A stretch of 64,000 nt of DNA from positions 12,405,001-12,469,000 of the forward strand of contig OX387204.1 in NCBI GenBank assembly GCA_947561715.1, written 5' to 3'. A model generated the notes under the pieces. That model was not told where the DNA came from, did not search any database, and was given only the letters and a program-made list of their open reading frames with translations. This document shows positions 1 to 10,321 of the stretch, in pieces. Origin of the DNA: Ascidia mentula. Its lineage: Eukaryota > Chordata > Ascidiacea > Phlebobranchia > Ascidiidae. Each line of letters begins with the position of its first letter. Position 1 is the first letter of the stretch. Both the position numbers and the translations under genes were made by a program.

Positions 1-538
1 ACACATTCCCAGTATTGTGGCCTTCAACATGCTCCACCAAAAGGTAGTTCCCGACTCTTGAAGCCTGGTGTGTACCATCAGGCACGAAAGTAGGCGGTGT
101 CGGTGAAGCTAAACCAGGTGAAACGCTATTGTATCGAGTCCTGGGAAAGTTCAAAGGCTTAATGCGCGAATAAGCGTCCGTAGAATTGCCTTGGCTGCCG
201 TCAACCCCTTCCAACGATTGGTTGTCGGAGGCATCATGGCTTATAGAGATCGGCGCTGAGCGGTGAACGTTCATATGAACACGTTTCTTGAGATTGAACT
301 GAGCGAAATACTCGGCAATAACGTTGAATTTCACAGTGAGGGAAAATTAATAAAAGTCAATTTTTATTCTCCTGACGGAAGTGGGCAAACTTGCGTATCG
401 ATTAGCAATCTTTTGAAGAAATGGCGAAACTGCGTCGATGATTTGTTTGACCACGAGTGCGTTGAATAAAATCCAGTCTTCCGATTGCGCAACACGTCGA
501 CACGTCACAAGTGTCGATATCAGAGCACCTGATAACAA
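1..538 (-). CDS. Possible 3' exons of an unknown minus-strand gene running off the left edge
   Basis: I do not recognise this. On the minus strand the frame is open from about 346 to position 1. An AG acceptor lies just before the codons FNLKKRVHMNVHRSAP, and the peptide that follows is rich in Ser, Asn and Pro, as in a cytoplasmic tail. A second open stretch at 538-416 (with WILFNALVVKQIIDAVSPFL) ends at a possible donor (TCC|gtcagg) in matching phase 0. The two could be consecutive exons. The plus-strand open frame over 263-469 is antisense to this and less protein-like. Without the rest of the gene the family cannot be named, and chance open frames remain possible. Confidence 0.3.
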
Positions 539-539
539 A

Positions 540-2910
540 CCTAAATTTGATCGGCAAAATTGCCTTTCAAATTGAAAGGAAAGGCCAGTTCTGGCCAGAC
601 CTTTTATAGTTTTGATTGAAGGCCCATTATGATCTAAAAAACAAAAAGCTTGACCACATGAACGAAAACAATTCCTTCGGTTTAAGCGCCATTGACTGGC
701 TGTTCATAGCCTGGACCTGACAACCTTTACAACATTTCGACTGCTTCATAGAGGCTAATAGTTCACAACTTTAACAAGGCCTTGCTCTTCACAATAATGA
801 CATACACTATATGCGTTTTGTGTGCTGTATTTTTTACTTTTTCAGGCCTACACCAGGCTGAGGCACCATTTGCTTCATTCGAGACCGCCTGACTCAGTTC
901 TACACTACTATTTGTGTATAGTAATAAAATTCAACCGCCAAACGAAACAATTCCTCTTTTGCCGGATTGTATACCCATTGGTGCAAGCATTTCAGAACTT
1001 GCGTATCAAACTTTGCTATACGTTAACATATATTCTGTAAAGTTTATTTAAATCTCCACCTAAGATGTACTTGACGATCATAAAGCGGTCTGCTTACTTG
1101 CGCGGAGGGACACCCTTATATGTGTGGCGCAATCCGACCAAACGTCACGTTGCGTCATACTCCCTGTTTGCGATTGGTGAACATCGGCAAAGCCCAGCCC
1201 AGTTGTTTCGCAACTCGCTTCGAGAGGATCATTTCGCAATCTTTGCCAAAGCACCATTCGCTAAAATTTTCCATGCGGCGGGACGAAGATAAATTATAAT
1301 TATTCGTATTGTTTATGGGTTGATTTGGCTTATATGTCATGTCGTTGTTATCAGGCTACTACAATCAAACGAAGGGTTTCGAGTTTTAACTAAAAAATTT
1401 TCCCACTACCTGTATATGTAAAACACAAAAAAAGAATTTTTGTTATTGTTCAGAAGAATAAAAGCTCGTCTAACATAAATTTCGGCGCGAATGTGATTAC
1501 TTGATTTGCAGTTGCGCTGCTGGTAGCGGTTTGTAAGTCTGCAACAGTTGTGCAACTTATCATGGGTAGGCTACGTGAGTAGTGGCATGTACGCGGTTAA
1601 CCCCGTTACAAACGTTGCGCAATAGAACTGTGAATCATTGACGTCCTGTTTGTACCTTTTTTGCGAAAGGATTGCAATTTTCGCGAATATCTTGCACATA
1701 ACATGACTTTGGGCTAAGTAAGCCAATGCGTGGTTGCTGGTACAAGTTGTTCATCTATTCTTGGCAAACACCCGTACACAATTTTAGTCTAACAGGTCGT
1801 CGGATTCATGTATTTTGAACCAACCGGGTTGAGTTGACGTGTTCCCTAATAAAGTAGCCTACGTAACCATATTTTGCAAAAGGCATTTGCGACATTTGTA
1901 TTGCTCGCAAAACATGTTTTTGATGTACTTCGATGATGCAATAGATAAATTAGATTTTCGGTAAGTTTCTAACAAAAAAACTAAACTAACGGGAATGATT
2001 AGATATAGTAGGCTTGAGTCAAAACCAACAACCCCAGATATGGGTATCACACAATAACGATTCTTTATCGATATCTGACTAAAAACTTGTAGTTTTGCCG
2101 CAATCGATTTTGAAACAACGTATTCGTGTTTTGGGCAACATGTAATAATATTATGAAGCTTTATAGCTTGTACGTGCACAGTTTCACTGAATGATTTAAA
2201 AAAAAAACATGATAGAGGCGATTAAATATATTGATTTTTAAAAAGGGTTCACACAAAATGATTGGGAACCAGTGATGGAATAAAAGATTTTCAAATCTTA
2301 AAGGGCAAAATAACCGTTGTTATGCAATTCGATCAAAACTTCTATTTTTTGGTTTAGCCAGACTTCTGTGATGTTTGCATACCAATGCAATGATGGAGAC
2401 ATTTACTTGCCAATGCGGCGATGATTATGTGTCTTACCATACAGGTGGTTCGGACAGCCATAATCGTTTCATACATGCCAATACCAGACTGTACGTGCCA
2501 AATGCAATCCACAATTGTTGTTACAAAGACGCTGCGGTCTGACACAAACAGGTCAACCTGTTTTTCATAGATTGTGTCAATTCTTTTTTCAGCAGTTTTG
2601 GTTATGCTCCATATCCGCAGGAAAGTATAATATTTGCTCCGTTTTTCTATAGACGACAGTAACAGTTCTGTAAAAACCTAAATTAAATGAAACAGTTTTT
2701 GGAAACGTATATTTCCAAGGTAAACATATGTTGGGTACTTTGGAAATGCATGTTTCTATAAATGTGTTCGAAAGAAAAATGGTGGAAATCGTTGTGATCA
2801 TAAAGCTAGTGATTCCCGGGATCGTTTAGGAATTAAAATAAACAGTTTATTATTTCTGTTTAGGTGTTTGTTTACTGTTGTAGTATAAACGTTTTAGACA
2901 ACCTTGCACG
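540..2910. other. Intergenic region upstream of the cyclase gene
   Basis: No convincing gene is visible. A minus-strand open stretch at 1272-1155 beginning MENFSEWCFGKD and ending near a gtatga donor could be a first exon of the left-edge gene, but nothing confirms it. The last 400 bases are AT-rich and should hold the cyclase promoter and 5' UTR; no clear TATA box could be assigned. Confidence 0.4.
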
Positions 2911-5900
2911 ATGTACGGTATTATTTTGGACAGCATGATGGACTGCATAAAACAGATTTACGGTGAGAAGATATGGCAGAGCATAGTCGGCTCACGTGAT
3001 ATTTCGTCGACCGTTTTTACCACACACCGTGTAAGTAGCATGAAGTTAAATTAGCGTTTAAAATATACATATACATAAAAATATGTATAGATTGACTTTT
3101 TTCCACTCCTGAGAAACATCGTTATTTTTACCAATAAAAGCCATGCGTTGCGTTATTGCCATGCCTTCTTTAAATTAGCGTGATTTTTGAACGCGCGAGA
3201 TAAATGTATAATCTGGAGGGCTATACATGTTGTATGGGACTATCGAGCGTAACTTTCATGTTTTGTAGATTTATGATGAACAACTGGTTGCTACAATTGC
3301 AAAGGCTGCGAGTGAATTGACCGGATTTTCCGTTGACTTGATCATGGAAGCGGCCGGCGAACACTTCATTGAATACATCAACGAAATACGGTAGAAACGT
3401 TTCAGTATTATTATTTCAGTGCCAGAAAAGTATGTTGGCTTTTTAGGAACGACAGTATTACGAAGGTATTGGGAAGGACTTTCAAGGATTTCCTAAATGG
3501 CCTCAATTGCATGCATGAGTATTACCGATTCAGCTTTACTGAAATGCAGCCTCCCAGGTAACATACAATTTTGGTCGGCTGGTTTCAGAAAGCAACTAAT
3601 CGTAAATAAAAACATTTTTCATATCTTCTGTGAGTATTGACTGTAGCAACTATAATTGTATTGCATTAAAGAGTAAACGTGGGCGTTATAAACTCTGAAT
3701 TCGGCAATATTTAATAGAAAAAACGTCAGAAATGTGAAAAAGAATTCTATTTGAATAAGACAGAAACTGAAGATGCCATTAGGCGAAATTAATATTTCTT
3801 AAATTAAGATCATATGCTGGTGTGATCGCCTGTTACTCCTTTCGGAGCCCTAGGAATTTGGTAATATCTTCAACATTTTTCAATTCAAACACAAGGTAAC
3901 AGGACATTATTTCATGTTAAAAACTCTTTGCATCTTTGTTCTAAGCTTTCTCGTTTCGAAAGAAGACGTTTATGGTCTAGAGTTGCAATATCGCAGTAGA
4001 AGAACCTTCTCTGGTCTCACGCATTACGTCAAAGGTCTGCTGAAGAAGATCGCCATCAAGTTTTATGGGATTGAACTGGATATCGAAATACCTCAACATG
4101 GCTTTACTGGTGATGTGATGCTTGCTGTTTACAGGTACGGTTTTGTTTCTTACCTAAAGATCAGAACTACCTTTATGCTAATACTTAAATAAAGTTATTG
4201 TTAAAACAGTCAATTTATAAATCTGCACGCATCAAAATGATGAATAAAATATAAAGTTCACTTAAAAATATTGCGACGCAGTTTTGTGTGTGATTATTTT
4301 CATCCTTTGCTTTTATCCCGTATAAAACCGATTCTTCACAGACTGAATTATCCCAACAATGAATACAAGGAATTTCGGGAGCTCATCAGTAAGAAACAGG
4401 ACTTTCACACAAACAATGGCCTGACCCTTGACTCCGACGACCTGTTTGACTTATTCCCGTTCCACGTGGCATTTAATGACAAGTAAAAAGAACTCTGTCG
4501 ATTAACAATACGTATATGATGAAAATGACGTGTTTTCATTCGTTGCAGATTGCAAATTTTAAGTACAGGACTTGGGCTTGAAGCAATTCAAAGCGGGCTT
4601 GAGGGAAAAAGACTCAATGAAACGTTCTTCATGACGCGACCGCTGGGATACGATTTAACATGGAACAATGTGGGCGCTGGATAAAAAAGTCTAAAATATA
4701 TTAAAAGACAACTGCTTTTCTCATAGATTCTTATCAACCGAAATAACGTATTTGAGCTGACGTCGGCAAAGTCTTCGGGAAGACCAAAGGATCGCAGTGA
4801 AAGTATGCTAAACACTGGAAAACTTTTTTTCAAAAATGTGCAAACGTTTTTTTCGCGAGGCAGATTCTCGATTTCGTGACCAAATGACTGCAACTCATTT
4901 CATCAAGCTCAGGGGTCGGATGCTCCACGTGGAACAAGGGGATTATGTCCTTTTCGTGGCAACTCTAATGTCTGTGACTTTTAAGCACACATTTTTGCGA
5001 TTTCGCCACTGCACGTTGTACCTTTTGCAGGATCGATGACTTGAACAACATGTACGATATGGGGATATTTGTCAACGATCTTCCATTGCACGACCTCAGC
5101 CGAGACATGGTATTACACGGCCCTCAAAACACTACGGAGTATAAATTGGCTCTAAATCTTGAACAGGTAAATACAAAGCTGACAATGGGTTACTGGTATG
5201 ATAGCACAAACCTACTGGAATTTTCCTGTAGGGCAAAGCGGCTCGTCTTGAAGAGATGGTGGAAAGCCTGAGTTTCGAGCAACGTAAAAGCGATGACTTG
5301 CTTTATTGCATGATACCAAAACAGATTGCCAATGAACTTAGACAAGGCTATTCCGAAGACAAACTTTGCCGTGTAAGTTTCCTCACGTTCATTATTATGA
5401 CGTCTGGTCTAACTTAGTTTATGTGGATTAAATTTGTTGGTATCATAACAATATTCTTTTTTTTTATACCGCACTGCAATACAAAACAAATTGTTTTAAG
5501 CCCATTCTTGAAATGTCAGGTTTTAATGCAGGTATACGATGACGTCACAGTGCTCTTTAGTGACGTCGTGAACTTTGATAACATTTGCCAACACATCGCT
5601 CCCCATGAAGTAATGATTATACTAAATATGATGGTATGAAAAGTATATTTTTTGGCTGTCACTACTTGTACTACCCGTTCTTGTAGTTTAACTTAAATAT
5701 AATGTGGCTTATAATATGGCTGACAAGGTTCATAAGCGCAAAGTGCCACATCACTCAGAGTTTACTTTTATAATGTTTATGCACTTTACTTATTTACGTA
5801 CTATAGTAGGCTTTCCGTTCAAGAAAAGCTGTGTCACACGTTATATAACATGTCTAAAATTTGCATTATAAAGTAATAATTCTGTGGCAGTTTGGCCAAC

Positions 5901-7512
5901 CACTCATTTCAAAGGGTGACCCGACACTTCGTTTCTACTTGTTACTATAAAATATCGGGTTGATTAAGGTCTGCTGTATCTTCAAAAGCTTATCAGTCCG
6001 TATAGATTAAACCTAATTGATTTGTAACTCAAAAGCTGTTTAAACTTTAAATAAATTGTTACTGATGCTGCCAGGCATATTTATTGCCGAATACTGCCCT
6101 TCTGGCAAACTTTATTTTATTGACATTTCTCAACGTTTCGGCTGTTGTGCAACAGCTTGTTTAAATTTGTTTTTTTAGGTCAGCGTCTTTGACATTCTTT
6201 GCGACCAATTCAGCACTTATAAAGTGGAAACAGTGGCTGATGGTTTTATGTGCGTCTCGGGGGCGCCTAACTACAACAAACGTCATGCTCATAACATGGC
6301 AGACATGGCGCTAGAGATGTTGCGAGGGATACAGACTGTGAGGGACCCCAACACAAGAGAACCCATACAAATTAGAATAGGTAATTGGTCTATTTGCTTG
6401 CACAAATTTACTTAAACTTGAGTGGGGATACGTAAATCTGCAAACCTGAACGCTAAAACACAGTAATACTATTGCAAAGACATAATTATTCTTGACCTTA
6501 ACTCACATTTTTTGTTTCGGCTCTTATAGTTTTTGCGCTGTTCAATTTTACTATGCTTTATTACTTACATAACGACATCATGGTCTACGGTATACTGACG
6601 CATATGCCAATTCTAGGCTTGCACTGTGGTGGAGTTGTAGCTGGACTAGTTGGAAACAAAATTCCACAGTACTGCTTATTTGGCGACACAGTCAATATTG
6701 CATCGAAAATGGAAGCAACTGGTTCAGTAAGTTCAAAAACAAGTATTATTATCGAACCATTTAAATATGCCTGACGGTAAATAATGCAGGGCCAACGCAT
6801 TCAAATTAGTCAAACTTGTCGGGACAAGTTGATCAATTCGGACGAGTACATTCTTGAAGATAAAGGTGTCGTTGACATCAAAGGCAATGACAGAATCATG
6901 ACTTATTGGCTCAATGGTAAATCCCGAAATCATTGCAAGTGTTTTGTTTGAGATTCGAAATACAATAATTAATAACTGTCGAAGGCAAAGGGAATTGACC
7001 GTTTCATTGTTCGAAATATTTTGTTTGTCTGCAGGTAAAAAAGGAACCCCACGTATTTGCCCAAATTTACCAAGGTTCGATTTATTATTGTTTTATATAT
7101 TTATTATGAACTCTTGTTCTGTTAAGTAACATTACGATTTTCTCGCAGCTGCAACAAAACAACAGAAACAAATGAGGAGTCTGACAATAGTAAGCTTCCA
7201 GATTTTCATTTGTCAGTTAACACTAGCTATTCAGGAGTAAATCATGTCAAATATTTGTGAAACCGCCACCTCTAAATAATGTAAAAACACTTGTACATGT
7301 TCCTTGACGAATTGTGAACATTTAAATGTATTGAGAAATTCAAAATGTAGCATTTTCAATAACATTCGTTTACAGGCAGTGAATTAAGTGAAAGCACCCT
7401 CGAAGTCAAAGAAGGGGACGAAGTTATAGTGGCAGACGACGATGTTGTAGTCGACGAGGACATCGACATCATATGCGAAGAAGATGCAGCAAAAGAAGTT
7501 GATCAGGAGTAG
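2911..7512 (+). CDS. GUCY1B-like: Soluble guanylate cyclase beta-type subunit (closest in feel to GUCY1B2)
   Basis: Makes cGMP from GTP in the cytosol when NO binds its heme, normally as part of a dimer. Seventeen exons: 2911-3030, 3269-3390, 3447-3557, 3946-4134, 4342-4482, 4549-4669, 4727-4802, 4864-4969, 5031-5166, 5232-5372, 5532-5633, 6179-6380, 6617-6726, 6790-6916, 7035-7074, 7149-7189, 7376-7512; 673 residues. The H-NOX domain has the proximal heme ligand His104 (in NCMHEYYRF) and the heme-propionate motif Y133-x-S135-x-R137. An H-NOX-associated PAS-like region (LFDLFPFHV) and a helical linker follow. The cyclase domain keeps both metal aspartates (D432 in LFSDVV, D476 in VETVADGF), the guanine-reading E472 and C542, and N549. 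The usual transition-state Arg is Lys553. The tail is strongly acidic. The start was chosen because MYG opens most family members. The donor of exon 8 is the least certain junction. Confidence 0.93.
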
Positions 7513-7675
7513 CGTAAAAATATGTTAAGCGTAATTGTATGTAATTGGATTCGTTTGGTGTTATGGTAGTGTGTTTGTTTTCGTGCATTTTAAAAAAAAT
7601 ACCATTCTGTGTGCAGTTCATTCATGTAAATACACGTTATAACGACAACATTTATTTCACTGTAGTCATATTTAA

Positions 7676-9605
7676 TAGAAAGAAATACAAATATGCGGTC
7701 TTACACCAACCACCTTGGGCATTCTGAAGTCCAGTAAACTTCGCAGCTGATTTAAAAATGCGACATGGATCGTATGTTTTTTTAGAGTGGAGGCACTATA
7801 GGGCAAGCAGCGGCGGCATTAGTGTCACTCTTCGTGAAATAAATGGCGCTAAATTTAGGGGGTTCTAAGCTTGGGAAAGGCGAGATCATATCCATGACGA
7901 CCATTAATTCATTTTGCAATGCTCTTTAAGTAAGTCACGAGCTACGAGGCCGTTTCCGCCAACAAAACTTACTTTAGTAGAAATACAAATATTCGGCCTT
8001 CAAACTTGACCTTGGGCATTTAATATATAATATATGCCGTCCGACTGAGCTGCACGAGTCAATTTTGAGTGTTTTACTTTTTTGCACTGTAGTCTTTCAA
8101 GTCTTCCCCTAACTTGAGGCCGCATATCAGTATTAAATCCCAAAAATCACGTTTCGAAGCCTATCAGCATTAATACCCACACTGAGTGATTTGCTTTTTT
8201 GACAACAACAATTCCTGTGGTCAGTGACCCATGAAGATCTACTGGTACTATTCAAAGAGAAAAAAAAATGATTGCAGCTGCATCCGGGAAAACACAGCAA
8301 GGATCTAAGGAGCCTCCATGAGGATCTTTTGTCCTGTAGGATGGCAAAAACAGTCCCAGGGGGCAACCAAAGCAACTTCACTGAGACATTTTTTTGCCAT
8401 TGCGTAGAAAAGGGTTAGGGCCAACATTAAATTGCAAAATGGATGAGGTTTTTGTGATTCATTTTTCCGCAAAACCAACTTACATTTTTTGCAGCCTATT
8501 TAGCTAAAATAATGTCTGACCAGCCCTGGGGGGCGCTTTAAGCAACTATCTTGCAACTAATTTTGACCTGAATGCGTGAACAAGAGGCGGGCCTAACATA
8601 AAATCACAAATTATGGTAGACTTCTGTGATTCAATTTTGAGTTACATCCCCTCGAACATTTTGATGCTTTTTCAAGTAAATATTTCACAGCACCCAGCAC
8701 CAAATGTCTAGCTGACTGAGAAGGGCAAAAATGCACTAAAACTGCACCAAACACGCTGAAAATCGCCCTGGCTAAAGCACGTGACTCCCTGCTCATTCAA
8801 CCCGAAAATTTATTGCAATGCATCACCGGTTGCCTTGTGTCATCACTGAGATTCGCTATGACAGGGGAGTACAAGACGGGCATTCCCGCGGGCAAAACTA
8901 TTTTAATAGAAATACTGATATGCGGTCTTGACGTTATCCAATGGTGCACAACCAGTAAAGACTAACTCGGCTCGGTAAACTGAAGTGTTTGCAATTTTTC
9001 CCTAGCATATGTGCGAATGTTGTGTAATACAGGCCTATAACTGCGTTTTTGAAAATTTACTGGTTTCAGTTTATAAATTTCTAAATTTTAGAATATTAAA
9101 GAAATCGAATTACATCATCTGACATGATGGGATTTTTTTCTGTATATCCACTAATATCTTTCGGCCCACAACAAAACAAACCACCACAAATCATACGAAT
9201 AACCTTGAATCGATTTAAGTGTTCAGTTTGATCATTTAGCGTCAAAATAGAAAACGAAAATCTTAAAAAAACAACCGAAATATCAAGAATAAAAAGAAAA
9301 CGGGAGAACGAAGCAATGATACAAAACCACATGTGACGAGACACGCGGTCTGCAAGTTGACCCGGTAACTCGGAGGTCCGCTAAACTTCGCAGCTAATTC
9401 AAAAATGCGACATGGTTCGTATGTTCTTTTGGGTGGAGGCACTATAGGGCAAGCAGCGGCGACTTGGGGCCACTCTTGGTGAAATAAAAGACGCCTAAAA
9501 AGGGGGGGATCGAAACTTGGGAAACGCGAGAACGCAAGCTCAAAATCAATATCCATTGACGACAATTAAATCATTTGCAATGCTGTTCACCAAGTAAATC
9601 TTATT
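7676..9605. repeat. Cluster of diverged dispersed-repeat modules
   Basis: Two long copies of the same sequence lie in direct orientation at about 7681-7937 and 9330-9599. They share blocks such as aacttcgcagct, atgcgacatgg, and gtggaggcactatagggcaa followed by gcagcgg. Their shared lead-in (agaaatacaaatatgcggtc and close variants) recurs near 7676, 7977 and 8905, giving partial copies. A second module (agggccaacat or cgggcctaacat, then tctgtgattcaattt-like text) occurs at about 8388-8515 and 8572-8700. No coding capacity is seen. This looks like a nest of old non-autonomous elements. The family was not identified. Confidence 0.7.
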
Positions 9606-9609
9606 TGCC

Positions 9610-9705
9610 CGGAACGGAAGATTCTATTCTCCGAGTCGGGTTTTAAACTGAATCACGTGACCCGTACGATTACGCTACGCTCGACCGCGCTGCAGCACCT
9701 TGTGT
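9610..9705 (-). repeat. Possible tRNA-derived SINE head
   Basis: Read on the minus strand, this stretch has a near-match to a pol III A box (TAGCGTAATCG) and, 18 bases on, a B-box-like GTTTAAAACC. It lies directly upstream, on the minus strand, of the long repeat copy at 9330-9599, which would make head plus body of a SINE. The A-to-B spacing is short for an intact tRNA and no clean cloverleaf could be drawn, so a functional tRNA is unlikely. The second long repeat copy lacks this head. Confidence 0.3.
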
Positions 9706-10234
9706 AATCGGCTCTCTATTACATTTAGAGATATAACGCGTGTAGGGTATGACGTGAAAATACACTCTCTTATACGACGATATAGGGGTAAGTAATAACG
9801 AGGTGGTTGCCCTTGAATAAAAGGTTGTACGGAAATACTGCTAGAGGGCACCAAAGGGCGCACGTGCCAGATGTAACAAAAATCGATATTATTTTGCGCC
9901 GCTACGATGTGCAAAATGACGTCGACATTGGGCGAATTTTGGCGATTTTCTGGAAGAGCCAACGTTTTCAACGCGAAAAAGGGCATTGGGTGTGGACGGT
10001 GCAACCAGCTAACAGCAAATCCGCGAACAGCGACATCGCAAATACGTCACCACAACCGCAGACATTGGAGCGCAACGTGACAAACATTGGGTTGTAAACC
10101 TTTCGCGAACATTCGAAATACAGAGTGTATCAATCTCCAACAGTCGGGCAGTATACTGGCTTCACGGTAGATTGGTGAAAACGGTTGGTCCGCACCGAAA
10201 ATAGGGCGGGAGCCGGACGCGCTCTTGCGCGCCA

Positions 10235-10321
10235 TCATTTGGAAAGCTTGCTTATGACGCGGATGAGGGCGCCGTTTTCGTCCTTCAGACGCTGATTATC
10301 GGATTTGAGATCGGTGAGCAC
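10235..10321 (-). CDS. PPP1R12: PPP1R12 canonical terminal exon: conserved leucine zipper
   Basis: After a tttcag acceptor the exon reads in phase 0 and ends [20 protein letters not shown] followed by TGA, essentially the end of vertebrate MYPT1. In vertebrates this zipper binds cGMP-dependent kinase and makes smooth muscle sensitive to NO. It joins the phase-0 donor of the coiled-coil exon at 12652. It lies about 1.2 kb beyond the rival terminal exon at 11513-12382. Confidence 0.92.
   Translation of the reverse strand: MLTDLKSDNQRLKDENGALIRVISKLSK

Noticed and set aside
263-469. Plus-strand open frame of 68 codons at the left edge
   Set aside because: It is antisense to a more protein-like minus-strand frame and shows no splice or family signal.
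9610-9705. A functional tRNA gene
   Set aside because: Pol III boxes are only partly matched, too close together, and no cloverleaf forms; kept only as a possible SINE head.
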